Below, in pieces: positions 1 to 9,673 of a DNA stretch of 64,000 nt (position 1 is its first letter; every line of letters begins with the position of its first letter). The notes under the pieces are model-generated. The model searched no databases. It saw only the letters and a program-made list of their open reading frames with translations, and was not told where the DNA came from. The position numbers and the translations under genes were made by a program. The stretch is taken from NCBI RefSeq assembly GCF_017377855.1, contig NZ_JAFREP010000027.1, forward strand, positions 62,001-126,000. The letters run 5' to 3'. The DNA is from Acanthopleuribacter pedis. GTDB taxonomy: Bacteria; Acidobacteriota; Holophagae; Acanthopleuribacterales; Acanthopleuribacteraceae.

Positions 1-491
1 CCACGCATGCGGTCCACCACGGCTTTGCACCAGTTGAAATACTCGGCGCAACGCGCGTCGCTCCAACCCTTGGGTGCGGCCCGCACAATATCCCGGACAT
101 TGCTAATTTTATCGCCGAGTTTGATCAAACGCGCGCCCTGGCTAATATGCGCCGCGTGTTCCAATTGCGCCGCCTTGCGCTCTTTGCGCGACAAACTGGT
201 GTCGTCACTCACCTCATCGACGTAACCACACACCGTTTCGCCGAAAACCCGGGCGACCTCCTCCAGCGAGGTATCGGTATCTTCCACCGTATCGTGCAGC
301 ACGGCGCCAACCAAGACGGCCTCGTCACGCACACCGCCCTCAAACCACAAAATGTAGGCCACCTCGACCGGGTGGTTGATGTAGGGCGATGCGGCAGGAT
401 CCTTGCGCCGCTGATCGCGGTGTTTTTGCGAAGCAAAATAAACGGCGCGCAACAACGCACCAGACATAACGAAATCAGGCGTATTCCCCAT
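1..491 (-). CDS. HD-domain ppGpp hydrolase-like protein (MESH1/SpoT-type), 3' end outside window
   Basis: An open frame of 163 codons runs leftward from ATG at 491 and leaves the window at base 1 without a stop. The protein has the layout of small MESH1/SpoT-like HD hydrolases, which remove the 3'-pyrophosphate of (p)ppGpp with Mn. Visible are the motif NHPVEVA with H40, the HD pair H66-D67 in LHDTVEDT, and D127 in KLGDKISN, which match the known metal ligands of MESH1 in order and spacing. An in-frame TGA shortly upstream supports the ATG; the ribosome-binding site is weak. No synthetase, TGS or ACT domain is seen in the visible part. A purD gene on the same strand ends about 210 bp upstream. 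Substrate is inferred from family only; nucleotide hydrolases of other specificity share this fold. Confidence 0.78.
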   Translation of the reverse strand, partial: MGNTPDFVMSGALLRAVYFASQKHRDQRRKDPAASPYINHPVEVAYILWFEGGVRDEAVLVGAVLHDTVEDTDTSLEEVARVFGETVCGYVDEVSDDTSLSRKERKAAQLEHAAHISQGARLIKLGDKISNVRDIVRAAPKGWSDARCAEYFNWCKAVVDRMR

Positions 492-702
492 GGTCGTCCC
501 CAGATCAATGCCGTCACTTCAACCCCGTGCGACAGGGCATTTTTTCCCTTACCTTAACTATCGACGCCCCGTGGCGTTTTCATGAAGATTTCAGCGGAAA
601 GGCAGGCGCGACCGACACCCGCGTGGGGTAACAGTCCCAACGTCGGGTCGGCCGCCACGGACCGGCCTAGCAAAAGAATTGGCGTCCTTCGTGCGATCTT
701 TG

Positions 703-1959
703 TTAACGCGAGGCACCGCCGATATCGCGGCGATAATGCTTGCCGGCAAAGTCGATTTTGTCCACAAGCTGATAGGCCCGGGTACGCGCCGATTGCAGGC
801 TTTGGTCCCATGCGGTCAGGCCCAGAACCCGGCCCCCGTTGGTAACCAAGCCGCCGTGACCGTCCCGTTTGGTACCCGCTTGAAAGACGACGCCTTGTTC
901 GTAGGCACCGACGCCGGTAATTTTGTCGCCTTTGCGTGGTGAGCGCGGGTAACCGTCCGCGGCCAACACCACACACACCGCGTGGCCGCCGCGCCATTTT
1001 AGGGCCGGTTCCGTGCGCAAGTTGCCGGTCGCGGCTTGGTGCAGGATCGGCAGTAAATCGCTTTCCAAGAGGGGCAGTAACACCTGGGTTTCGGGATCAC
1101 CGAAACGCACGTTGAATTCCAACACCTTGGGGCCGTTCCAGGTCAACATCAATCCGGCGAACAACACACCGCGAAAGGGTTGACCCTGATCGTTCATGTG
1201 CTTCATAACCGGGGCCGCGATTTCTTCCTCGATGCGGGTCATCAGCTCGGGTGTCACCATCGGGCTAGGCGCAAAGGTCCCCATCCCGCCGGTATTGGGA
1301 CCTTTCCCATCCTCGTAAAGCGTTTTGTGGTCCTGGGCCGTAATCAAGGGCACAATGCGCTCGCCGTCACAAATCAGGTGAACCGAGGCCTCGGTCCCGG
1401 TCAAAAACTCCTCAACCACAACCGTGCGACCCGCGTCGCCGAAACGACCGCCTTCCAATGCCTCGCGCAAGGCTTCGCCCGCCTCTTGCTCGGTTTGGCA
1501 GATGGTCACACCTTTACCGCCGGCCAAGCCGTCGGCTTTGACCACAATCGGCAGGTTTTGCTCGGCCACATACGCCAGCGCCGGATCGAGTTCGGTAAAG
1601 GTCTGATAGGCCGCGGTGGGAATACTGGTCGCATCCATCACCTCTTTGGCAAAGGCCTTACTGCCTTCCAAACGCGCCGCCGCCGCGGAAGGTCCGAAAC
1701 AGGGCACGCCCACCTCGGCAAGACGGTCGGCAATCCCGTTGACCAAGGGCAACTCGGGGCCCACCACCACCAAATCCAAGCGATGCTCACGCGCGAAATC
1801 CACCAGGGCGTCGTCGCCGTCAAGCGCCACGTTTTGGCCCAGTTCGGCGGTACCGGGGTTGCCCGGAACGAAAAATAGGTCGGTCAGCAGCGGGGACTGT
1901 TTGATTTTCCAGCCCAACGCGTGTTCACGGCCGCCTGATCCCATAATCAGCACTTTCAT
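703..1959 (-). CDS. purD: Phosphoribosylamine-glycine ligase
   Basis: This 418-residue cytosolic ATP-grasp enzyme couples 5-phosphoribosylamine to glycine, the second step of de novo purine synthesis. The N-terminus MKVLIMGSGGREHALGWKI is the PurD signature, with the GGREHAL loop at residues 9-15. The ATP-grasp core follows (VKADGLAGGKGV), and the metal/phosphate motif EFNVRFGDPETQ lies near residues 282-293. Length is normal for the family (about 420-430). It lies downstream of the thiolase gene on the same strand, but an elaborate terminator separates the two, so it probably has its own promoter. It is not clustered with other pur genes here. Confidence 0.97.
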   Translation of the reverse strand: MKVLIMGSGGREHALGWKIKQSPLLTDLFFVPGNPGTAELGQNVALDGDDALVDFAREHRLDLVVVGPELPLVNGIADRLAEVGVPCFGPSAAAARLEGSKAFAKEVMDATSIPTAAYQTFTELDPALAYVAEQNLPIVVKADGLAGGKGVTICQTEQEAGEALREALEGGRFGDAGRTVVVEEFLTGTEASVHLICDGERIVPLITAQDHKTLYEDGKGPNTGGMGTFAPSPMVTPELMTRIEEEIAAPVMKHMNDQGQPFRGVLFAGLMLTWNGPKVLEFNVRFGDPETQVLLPLLESDLLPILHQAATGNLRTEPALKWRGGHAVCVVLAADGYPRSPRKGDKITGVGAYEQGVVFQAGTKRDGHGGLVTNGGRVLGLTAWDQSLQSARTRAYQLVDKIDFAGKHYRRDIGGASR

Positions 1960-2022
1960 AAATCACCCTCAACCCTATCCAAAACACGGAGCGGGACAAA
2001 ACCCGCGTTGCCAACAAGAACC

Positions 2023-2100
2023 AAAAAAGGCCTTCCGCCCGCGCCCATCGCGTACCAGGGGCGGTGCCTTGGCAAAGCGATGGGGACCAAGAGGAAGGCC
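2023..2100 (-). terminator. Rho-independent terminator after the thiolase gene
   Basis: Read on the minus strand, GGCCTTCC (2100-2093) pairs with GGAAGGCC (2036-2029), followed by six T (2028-2023). Inside the long loop a second perfect pairing is present, CCCATCGC (2084-2077) with GCGATGGG (2051-2044). This gives a two-stage hairpin directly after the thiolase stop at 2109. Confidence 0.8.
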
Positions 2101-2108
2101 CGCGGTTG

Positions 2109-3293
2109 TTAAACCAACTCGACACCGATGGCCAAACCGTTGCCGCCGCCCATACACAAGGACGCGACACCGCGTTTGAGGTCGCGCTGTTTGAGCGCGT
2201 AAATCAGCGTGGTCAGGATACGCGCGCCCGAGGCACCGATGGGGTGACCCAGGGCAACCGCGCCGCCGTTAACGTTTACCTTCTCGGGATCAACCGAGAG
2301 TTCGTCAACCACGGCACAGGCTTGAACCGCGAAAGCTTCATTGAATTCAAAGAGGTCTACGTCGCCGGGCGCCCAGCCCGTTTTCTTGAACAATTTCTGG
2401 GTGGCGGGAACCGGGGTCATCATGACCCACTCGGGCGCGAGACCGGAAGTGGTGTAGTCGACAATTTTGGCCAGCGGTTTCAAGCCCAGAGCCTCCGCTT
2501 TTTCTGCCGCCATGACGACCAACGCGGCGGCACCGTCGTTGATGCTGGAAGCGTTGCCCGCGGTGACCGTCCCGTCTTTTTTGAAGGCGGGACGCATTTT
2601 GGCGAGTTTTTCGTAGGTGGAACTTGCACGGGGTGATTCATCTGTGTCGACCACCACGGGGTCACCCTTGCGCTGGGGCACGGATACCGGCGTGATCTCT
2701 TCCTTGAAACGACCGGCTTCCACGGCGGCGACCGCTTTTTGCTGAGAAGCCAAGGCGTATTCGTCCATGCGCTCGCGACTCACGTTGTACTTTTCGCTGA
2801 CCATTTCGCCGGTAATGCCCATGTGGAAATCGTTGTAAATGTCCCACAAACCGTCGTTAATCATGGAATCGACCACTTGCTGATGGCCCATGCGCATGCC
2901 TTGGCGGGCCTTGGGCAAGAGGTACGGCGCGTTGGTCATGCTTTCCATGCCGCCGGCCACGGCGCAATCGTAGTCACCGGCGCGAATCGCCTGCGCGGCC
3001 AACATCACGCTTTTCAAACCGGAGCCACAAACCTTGTTAACCGTGAACGCACCGACGGATTCGGGGAGCCCGGCGTGGATGGCAACCTGACGGGCTGGGT
3101 TCTGGCCCAAACCGGCGGGCAACACATTGCCCATGATTACCTCGTCAATTTCGGCAACGTCGACACCGGCCCGTTCAACGGCCGCTTTCACGGCGGCGGT
3201 TCCCAACTGGACCGCGCTCAAGCTGCTGTAGGCACCTTGGAAATTGGCAATCGGGGTGCGCACGGCACTGACAATGACTACTTCTCGCGTCAT
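2109..3293 (-). CDS. Acetyl-CoA acetyltransferase (thiolase)
   Basis: This 394-residue thiolase condenses or cleaves acetyl-CoA/acetoacetyl-CoA, in fatty-acid or ketone metabolism or polyhydroxybutyrate synthesis. The nucleophilic cysteine is C89 in NKVCGSGLKS; the GHPIGASGARI histidine lies near residue 349, and the second catalytic cysteine is in SLCMGGGNG near residue 379. The start ATG at 3293 has an AAGGAG box 6-7 nt upstream. Length and N-terminus (VIVSAVRTPI) are typical of biosynthetic AtoB/PhaA/ThlA types. No beta-ketothiolase partner genes (phaB, acyl-CoA dehydrogenase) are adjacent, so the pathway cannot be chosen. Confidence 0.95.
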   Translation of the reverse strand: MTREVVIVSAVRTPIANFQGAYSSLSAVQLGTAAVKAAVERAGVDVAEIDEVIMGNVLPAGLGQNPARQVAIHAGLPESVGAFTVNKVCGSGLKSVMLAAQAIRAGDYDCAVAGGMESMTNAPYLLPKARQGMRMGHQQVVDSMINDGLWDIYNDFHMGITGEMVSEKYNVSRERMDEYALASQQKAVAAVEAGRFKEEITPVSVPQRKGDPVVVDTDESPRASSTYEKLAKMRPAFKKDGTVTAGNASSINDGAAALVVMAAEKAEALGLKPLAKIVDYTTSGLAPEWVMMTPVPATQKLFKKTGWAPGDVDLFEFNEAFAVQACAVVDELSVDPEKVNVNGGAVALGHPIGASGARILTTLIYALKQRDLKRGVASLCMGGGNGLAIGVELV

Positions 3294-3461
3294 GATAACT
3301 CCTTGAAATGGTCTCGAGCCAGGCGCGGCACATCGCCGTGCTGCGTCCCCGCGATCCCCTGGCTCCCATGTTTGATGGGAACACCCCCCTCGGGTTGGAT
3401 GCGGTTCTTCGGACGTTTCCAGCTCTGGTTGCGGTTAAAAGCGGGCACCACGGAGCGATGC

Positions 3462-4736
3462 CTAAATCGATTGTTTTTGGATCAGGGTTTGGTTCCCCAT
3501 GTAGGGCTGCAACGCGTCGGGAATCCGAATGGTTCCGTCCGCGTTTTGGTAATTTTCGAGGACCGCCACCAGGGTGCGGCCGATGGCAAGACCACTGCCG
3601 TTAATGGTGTGGACCAGGCCTTTGCCGGACGCACCTTTGTAGCGGATCTTGGCGCGACGTGCTTGGAAATCGCCAAAATTACTGCAGCTGGAAATCTCGC
3701 GGTAGGCCTGCTGGCCGGGCAACCATACTTCCAGGTCGTAACATTTGGCGGCGGCGAAACTGACGTCCGCCGAGCAAAGCAGCATGACGCGGTAGGGCAA
3801 TTCGAGACGGCGCAGAATCTCTTCCGCATCGTCGCGTAACTTCTCGTGTTCGGCCTCGCTGTTTTCCGGCAGGACGAACTTCACCATTTCTACTTTGTTG
3901 AATTGGTGCTGGCGGATCAAACCGCGCGTATCACGGCCGTAGGAACCGGCCTCGGAACGAAAACAAGGCGTAAACGCCTGGTAGTTCAAAGGTAATTGAT
4001 TTTCTTTGAGGATTTCGTCGCGGTGAATGTTGGTGACCGGAACCTCGGCGGTCGGGATGAGATGGTAATCGCTGCCTGCGAGGTGGAAGCTGTCCTCTTT
4101 CATTTTGGGGAACTGGCCCGTGCCGAACATGCTGTCACCGTTGACAATGAACGGTGGCATCACCTCGAAATAACCCTGCTCTCGGTGGACGTCGCACATA
4201 AAGTTAATCAGCGCGCGTTCCAAGCGCGCGGCGTCGCCACGCAGGACACAAAAACGCGCGCCCGCGACCTTGGCGGCCCGTTCAAAATCCATCAAGCCGA
4301 GTGCGGTCCCCAGGTCGACGTGGTCCTTGGGTTTAAAATCGAATGTCGTGGGTTCGCCGTGGATCGCTACTTGGACGTTGTCGTCCTCACTGTTGCCGGC
4401 GGGCGTGCTCGCGTCGAGCATGTTGGGAATACCGGCCAGCAGTTCGTCCAGATCGCTGTTGCATTGGGACAATTCGCCGTCCCGTTCTTTGATGCGGTCG
4501 CCGATTTTGGCAACCTCGGCTTTTATGGGTTCCACGTCTTCACCGGCCTTCATCATTTGGCCGATCTTTTTGGATTGCGTCTTGCGTTCCGACTTCAGGT
4601 TGTCGGTCTCTTTAATCAGATCGCGGCGTCGTTGGTCCAGCGCGGCAAACGCGGACAGATCGATTTTTGCGTGGCGCGCCCGCAACATGGCTTCGACGGA
4701 TTCGAGATCATCGCGCAACAATTTGACATCGAACAT
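3462..4736 (-). CDS. serS: Seryl-tRNA synthetase
   Basis: This 424-residue class II synthetase charges tRNA-Ser in the cytosol. The start is placed at ATG 4736 (MFDVKLLRDD), preceded by AGGAAA; the frame stays open 47 codons further, but that extension has no SerS homology or ribosome-binding site. Residues 1 to about 110 form the long antiparallel coiled-coil arm that binds the tRNA-Ser variable arm. Class II motif 2 is visible as FRSEAGSYGRDTRG, and motif 3 as GSGLAIGRTLVA near the C-terminus. It is separated by 168 bp from the thiolase gene and diverges from proB. Confidence 0.97.
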   Translation of the reverse strand: MFDVKLLRDDLESVEAMLRARHAKIDLSAFAALDQRRRDLIKETDNLKSERKTQSKKIGQMMKAGEDVEPIKAEVAKIGDRIKERDGELSQCNSDLDELLAGIPNMLDASTPAGNSEDDNVQVAIHGEPTTFDFKPKDHVDLGTALGLMDFERAAKVAGARFCVLRGDAARLERALINFMCDVHREQGYFEVMPPFIVNGDSMFGTGQFPKMKEDSFHLAGSDYHLIPTAEVPVTNIHRDEILKENQLPLNYQAFTPCFRSEAGSYGRDTRGLIRQHQFNKVEMVKFVLPENSEAEHEKLRDDAEEILRRLELPYRVMLLCSADVSFAAAKCYDLEVWLPGQQAYREISSCSNFGDFQARRAKIRYKGASGKGLVHTINGSGLAIGRTLVAVLENYQNADGTIRIPDALQPYMGNQTLIQKQSI

Positions 4737-4910
4737 GAGGGTTTCCTTTATGAAGGTGCGGCGGTTTCCAAACCGGTTCACCCGAATACCGGGGTGGAAG
4801 CGCACCGGATTTCGCATTCGGCACCTAGCATAACGTATCTGTTCATGCGACGGTATCCCCTGTTCGCGGTTTCCCACCGCGCAAACCGGAAGGCAACACC
4901 CTGCAAGCGG

Positions 4911-4939
4911 TTCCTTCCGCGTCGGGACCTGGGTATAAT
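4911..4939 (+). promoter_or_regulatory. Candidate sigma-70 promoter for proBA
   Basis: A perfect TATAAT with an upstream G triplet lies at 4934-4939. TTCCTT at 4911-4916, 17 bp before it, is a weak -35. The ATG of proB is 37 bp downstream of the -10. Confidence 0.5.
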
Positions 4940-4975
4940 GCGCTCTTTACCGCATTGCAGCACAAGGGGGCCGGC

Positions 4976-6160
4976 ATGGGCGAACACGAACCGAATCACA
5001 CGGGACCTTATCCGCTGCCGCCCTGGAAACGGGCCGTCATTAAAGTAGGCAGCGCCTTGTTGGCGCCCGAGGGGCAAGGCACGAGCACCCGTTACCTGTT
5101 GCCGCTGGCCCGTTTGATCGCGGAAAAGAAACGCGAGGGCAAAGAAATTGTGCTGGTCAGTTCCGGCGCCGTCGCCGCGGGCCGGTCTTTTTATCCCAAA
5201 AGTCGACCGGGGGCGCGTTCGCTCGTTGAGAAGCAGGCCTTGGCCGCCATGGGGCAAACGCGGTTGATGCAACTGTGGTCACGCTTTTTCGATTTTCCCT
5301 GTGCCCAAATTCTTTTAACCCACGACGATATTCACCACCGCAAGCGTTTTGTGAACGCCAAAAACACCCTGCTTTCGTTGCTGGGCATGGGCGCGCTGCC
5401 GATTGTGAACGAAAACGATACGGTCGCGGTCGAGGAACTGAAGGTCGGCGATAACGACAACCTCGCCGCCCATGTCGCGGTGTTAATTGAGGCCGATTTG
5501 CTGCTTATTTTCAGCGACATCGACGGCCTGTACGACGCCGATCCCCGCAAAAACCCCGAGGCCGACCTGATTCGCGAAGTTCATCAAGTGGACGGATCGA
5601 TTCTGTGCCTTGCCGGCGGGAGCGGTAGCAGCGTCGGCACCGGCGGCATGATTACCAAACTCCAAGCCGCGGGCAAAGCCGCCGACCGCGGCATCAACAC
5701 CGTCATTCTCAACGGCAAACGCGGCCAGGCCATCGATCATTTATTAAATGAAAAGGCCGACGGCACCTTTTTCCACCGCACCGCTCAAGCGCAAGCCGCC
5801 AAAAAACATTGGATCAGCCACGCGTTGCAGGTGCAGGGCACGGTTGAAGTCGATGCCGGCGCACGCCGCGCCTTGCTCACCGAGGGCGCCTCGCTGCTGC
5901 CTTCCGGGGTGACCGCTTGCAGCGGTTCTTTCCAGCGCGGCGACGCCGTGACAGTCGTCTATGCAGGTGAATCTGGTGAAGAGGTATTGGGCAAAGGCAT
6001 TGTGCAGTACAATCATGCCGACCTTAACCAAATAAAAGGCGGCCAGAGCAGCGACATTCGCGCGCGCCTCGGTTACGCCTACACGCCGGTGATTATTCAC
6101 CGCAACGATCTGGTCACCGGAATGCCGGTCGAACCGGTCGCCGAGGAGGAGTCCGAATGA
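4976..6160 (+). CDS. proB: Glutamate 5-kinase
   Basis: First enzyme of proline synthesis: phosphorylates L-glutamate to gamma-glutamyl phosphate, which is passed to ProA. The start chosen is ATG 4976, 6 nt after AAGGGGG; an ATG seven codons upstream lacks such a site. The amino-acid-kinase domain (residues about 20-290) shows KVGSALL, VSSGAVAAG, the GDNDNLAAHVA segment and FSDIDGLYDADP. The C-terminal 100 residues form a PUA-like domain, as in E. coli ProB. At 394 residues it is slightly longer than usual because of a 20-residue N-terminal extension. Its last codons overlap the proA start by 4 bp (ATGA), so the two are translationally coupled. Confidence 0.96.
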   Translation: MGEHEPNHTGPYPLPPWKRAVIKVGSALLAPEGQGTSTRYLLPLARLIAEKKREGKEIVLVSSGAVAAGRSFYPKSRPGARSLVEKQALAAMGQTRLMQLWSRFFDFPCAQILLTHDDIHHRKRFVNAKNTLLSLLGMGALPIVNENDTVAVEELKVGDNDNLAAHVAVLIEADLLLIFSDIDGLYDADPRKNPEADLIREVHQVDGSILCLAGGSGSSVGTGGMITKLQAAGKAADRGINTVILNGKRGQAIDHLLNEKADGTFFHRTAQAQAAKKHWISHALQVQGTVEVDAGARRALLTEGASLLPSGVTACSGSFQRGDAVTVVYAGESGEEVLGKGIVQYNHADLNQIKGGQSSDIRARLGYAYTPVIIHRNDLVTGMPVEPVAEEESE

Positions 6161-7428
6161 GCACGCAGCAAGCTTTTCAAACCGAGGCATTGACCACCAT
6201 GGCGCGCGCCTGTCGCAAAGCCGCGCGCGGCCCGGCCCGCGCCACCACCGCGCAAAAGAACCGGATGTTGCGCGACCTCGCCGACCGACTCGAGGCCGAA
6301 ACCGAAGCGATCTTGGCCGCCAACCAAAGGGACCTCGACGCCGCGCCGGGTTACGGTCTCAGCGCCGCCATGGTCGACCGCCTGCGGCTGGATGCAAAAC
6401 GTATCAAAAGCATCGCCGACGCCGTTCGCCAGGTGGCGACCTTGCCCGATCCCGTGGGAGCGATCAGCGATTTAAGGCCGCAAGCCAACGGGATCCAAGT
6501 GGGTAAAATGCGCATCCCGCTGGGTGTGATTTGTATGATTTACGAATCGCGACCCAACGTCACCATCGACGCCGCGGTTTTGGCGCTCAAGGCCGGCAAC
6601 GGCATCATCCAGCGGGGCGGCAAGGAAGCCTTTCACTCGAACCACGCGCTGGCGGCGCAAATCGGCCATGCGCTGGAAGCCCACGGATTTGAAGCCGCGG
6701 CTGTTTCGCTGGTGCCCACCACCGACCGCGCCGCCATGAACCATCTGCTGACGCTTGAAGAAGAAATCGACCTGGTCATTCCGCGCGGCGGCGAAGGATT
6801 GATTCGTTTTGTCAGTCGCACGAGCCGCATCCCCGTCATCAAACACTACAAGGGCGTGTGCCACCTGTACGTCGACGCCGACGCCGACCTGGATCAAGCC
6901 GTCGCCTTGCTAATCAATGGCAAAACCCAACGGCCCGGCGTGTGTAACGCGCTCGAGTCCCTGTTGGTCCACGCCGACATCGCCGACGCCTTTTTGCCAC
7001 GTGCGCTGGAAGCCTTGGCCGAAAAAGGCGTTGAAGTACGCGGCTGCCCGCGCACCCAGGCCTTCAGCGATCAGGTCCTCGCCGCCACAGACGACGATTA
7101 CCACGCCGAATACCTCGACCTGATCATCGCCGTCAAAGTGGTGGACAGCTACGATGCCGCGCTGGACCACATCGAAACCTACGGTTCCAACCACAGTGAG
7201 GTGATTTGTAGCCAGAATCGCAGGACCACGGAACGGTTTTTACGAGACGTGGACGCCTCCGCCGTGCTGGTCAACGCCAGCTCGCGCTTCAACGACGGCG
7301 GCCAGTTGGGGCTTGGTTGCGAAATCGGCATATCCACGACAAAGCTCCACGCTTACGGCCCGATGGGGCTGGTTTCGCTGACGACGGAGAAGTTTGTGGT
7401 GCTCGGCGACGGCCACACCCGCGACTAA
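6157..7428 (+). CDS. proA: Gamma-glutamyl phosphate reductase
   Basis: Second enzyme of proline synthesis: NADPH-dependent reduction of gamma-glutamyl phosphate to glutamate semialdehyde. The 423-residue protein has the aldehyde-dehydrogenase fold. Seen are PLGVICMIYESRPNVT, LKAGNGIIQRGGKEA and the catalytic cysteine C263 in RPGVCNALE. The ATG overlaps the proB stop (ATGA), and a GAGGAG box lies inside the end of proB. ProC is not in the window. No attenuator or obvious terminator follows. Confidence 0.97.
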   Translation: MSTQQAFQTEALTTMARACRKAARGPARATTAQKNRMLRDLADRLEAETEAILAANQRDLDAAPGYGLSAAMVDRLRLDAKRIKSIADAVRQVATLPDPVGAISDLRPQANGIQVGKMRIPLGVICMIYESRPNVTIDAAVLALKAGNGIIQRGGKEAFHSNHALAAQIGHALEAHGFEAAAVSLVPTTDRAAMNHLLTLEEEIDLVIPRGGEGLIRFVSRTSRIPVIKHYKGVCHLYVDADADLDQAVALLINGKTQRPGVCNALESLLVHADIADAFLPRALEALAEKGVEVRGCPRTQAFSDQVLAATDDDYHAEYLDLIIAVKVVDSYDAALDHIETYGSNHSEVICSQNRRTTERFLRDVDASAVLVNASSRFNDGGQLGLGCEIGISTTKLHAYGPMGLVSLTTEKFVVLGDGHTRD

Positions 7429-7738
7429 CCCACGGCGCCGGGCAAAAAGGCAAGAGCGCCACAAAAGTTTTCATTTTCCGCTACAATAATGGCCGACTCT
7501 GCCTTTTTGCCGTACCTTTTTCCGATTCGCCGCGCGGGTGACGGGGTCACAAGATCACCCGCGATTTATCTTTGGCATCGGTGCCCTTCTTCATGGGCTC
7601 GGCAACAACGCGGGGCCGCTTACATTTTGTTTCACCACCGTCGAACCGGATCGACCACCGCGACGGCCCCCTCTTGCCTGCTCGTGCATCGCGCGACCGT
7701 GACGGTATTTTTGGTGTGACACCCCAAGGACGGACTTT
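7429..7738 (+). other. Intergenic region before the GH15 gene
   Basis: 310 bp with no convincing gene. A possible -10 (TACAAT, 7482-7487) has no good -35. AAGGA just before 7739 is the ribosome-binding site of the next gene. No clear terminator for proBA was found. Confidence 0.5.
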
Positions 7739-9559
7739 ATGGACTACGGCCTGGTGGGCAACTGCCAATACAACGCCTTGATCGACCCTAATGGAAACGT
7801 CGCCTGGCTCTGTTGGCCGCGTTTCGATTCCAGCTTCCTCTTCGGTGGTTTGCTGGACAGCAACCACGGCGGACGCTTCCGCATCTCGCCCGGGGACGAC
7901 AGCCGCGGCGAACAAAGCTACCTGGTGAACACCAACGTGCTGCGCACCGAGTTCACCACGGATCGCGGCCGCTTCGAAATCATCGATTTCGCGCCGCGTT
8001 TTGTGCTTTTCGAGCGCTACCACAAACCCACCAAACTCTTTCGGATCGTGCGGCCGCTCAGCGGCGAACCCGTGATTCGCGTGGAAATCGAACCCAAGGG
8101 CGACTACGGCCGGGTCACGCCCACGCCCGTTTTCGGCAGCAACCACATTCGCTACAACGGACTCGACCAGGAACTTCGCCTAACCACCAACGCTTCGCTT
8201 TCCATGATCGCCGAACAACGGGACATGGTGCTGCGCGAACCGCTTTACTTCGTGCTCAGCTACGGCGAACCCCTGGAAGCCAACCTGGAACACACCTGCA
8301 AAGAGTTCCTGGAACGCACCATCCAGTACTGGCAAACCTGGGTCAAACACTGCTACCTGCCGCTGGAGTACCAAGACGCCGTGATCCGCTCCGCGCTCGT
8401 GCTCAAAATTCACCAGTTCGAGGATACCGGCGCCATCATCGCCGCCACCACCACCAGCATTCCCGAGGCCCACGGCACGGTGCGTAACTGGGATTACCGC
8501 TATTGCTGGATGCGCGACGCCATGTTCTCGCTGCTGGCACTACAACGGCTGACCCAGTTCGAGGAACTGGAAGGTTTTGTCAGCTACCTACGCAACCTCA
8601 CCGAGGTGAGCCAGGACGGTGAAACACGCCTGCAACCGGTTTACGGGATTAGCGGCGAACACGCTTTGATCGAACACATCCTCGACCATCTCGAAGGTTA
8701 TCGCGGGCACCAACCGGTGCGCATCGGCAACCAAGCCTACGAACACCTTCAGCACGATGTCTACGGCGAGTTGATCCTCGCTATCAGCCAGTTGTTCCTG
8801 GATCGGCGCTTTATCAATCCCGAACAGGGCATGCCGATCACCCTGATCACCCGCCTGCTCAACCACATCGAAACCTACCTGGAAGCCAAGGACGCCGGTC
8901 TGTGGGAGTTCCGCGGCATCGCCCAACTGCACACCTTTACCTTATTAATGCACTGGGCGGGCGCCTCGATGGTCCACCAAATCGGCGAAACCCACGATCT
9001 ACCCGAGCTGAAAACCAAAGCCGAGGCACTTCACCGGCGCGCTTCAGCCTTAATTGAAGACCGCTGTTGGGACGAACAACTCGGCGCCTACACCATCGCC
9101 GCCGAGGTCGACGCCCTCGACGCATCCTTATTAATGATGATTAATTTGGGTTACCTCGACCGCGACAACCCGCGCGCCCATCGCCATGTGGACGCCATCG
9201 CTCGCCGCCTCGACGCCGGTAACGGCTTGATCCACCGCTACACCATGCAGGACGATTTCGGCGCTACCGAAAACGCGTTTTTGATTTGTTCCTTCTGGCT
9301 GGCCGAGGCCTACGCCCGTCTCGGACGTCGCGCGGAAGCCGAAGCCCTGTTCAACACCTTGCTCGCCAACGCGAACCCACTCGGCCTGTACAGCGAGGAT
9401 CTGGACCCCAAAACGGGCGAACTCTGGGGCAACTTCCCGCAAACCTACTCTCATGTCGGCTTGATCAACGCGGCCTTCGCCCTTGCCCGTCACGACGAAG
9501 GCCACGGCTTTTTTAACCCCCGGTACTACCGCACATCAACACAAGCATCTGATCAATAA
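7739..9559 (+). CDS. Glycoside hydrolase family 15 protein (glucoamylase/trehalase type)
   Basis: This 606-residue protein is a GH15 hydrolase, releasing glucose from alpha-glucans or trehalose. It has the bacterial GH15 layout: an N-terminal beta-sandwich (MDYGLVGNCQYNALID start, residues 1 to about 220), then an (alpha/alpha)6 barrel. Typical motifs are RNWDYRYCWMRDA near residues 249-261, GLWEFRG near 388-394, and GNFPQTYSHVGLINAA near the end. In the family, glutamates in the latter two areas act as acid and base. No signal peptide is seen, so it is probably cytoplasmic. It precedes the trehalose synthase/phosphatase fusion by 114 bp; this pairing is common and suggests a role in trehalose turnover, although glucan substrates cannot be excluded. 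Confidence 0.9.
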   Translation: MDYGLVGNCQYNALIDPNGNVAWLCWPRFDSSFLFGGLLDSNHGGRFRISPGDDSRGEQSYLVNTNVLRTEFTTDRGRFEIIDFAPRFVLFERYHKPTKLFRIVRPLSGEPVIRVEIEPKGDYGRVTPTPVFGSNHIRYNGLDQELRLTTNASLSMIAEQRDMVLREPLYFVLSYGEPLEANLEHTCKEFLERTIQYWQTWVKHCYLPLEYQDAVIRSALVLKIHQFEDTGAIIAATTTSIPEAHGTVRNWDYRYCWMRDAMFSLLALQRLTQFEELEGFVSYLRNLTEVSQDGETRLQPVYGISGEHALIEHILDHLEGYRGHQPVRIGNQAYEHLQHDVYGELILAISQLFLDRRFINPEQGMPITLITRLLNHIETYLEAKDAGLWEFRGIAQLHTFTLLMHWAGASMVHQIGETHDLPELKTKAEALHRRASALIEDRCWDEQLGAYTIAAEVDALDASLLMMINLGYLDRDNPRAHRHVDAIARRLDAGNGLIHRYTMQDDFGATENAFLICSFWLAEAYARLGRRAEAEALFNTLLANANPLGLYSEDLDPKTGELWGNFPQTYSHVGLINAAFALARHDEGHGFFNPRYYRTSTQASDQ

Positions 9560-9673
9560 TCGGTAACCCGTGTTTGTTCCGAACATTTCCTCGGCGGCCC
9601 CCTCGTCGTGCGGAGCAAACACGGCCCCCCATCAACCCCATGAAATCGTTCGTCCCTCAGGAGTGAACCAGCC

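Noticed and set aside
4737..4877. 47-codon N-terminal extension of serS
   Set aside because: The SerS family begins at the MFDVKLLRDD segment, and AGGAAA lies just before that ATG; the extension has no ribosome-binding site or homology.
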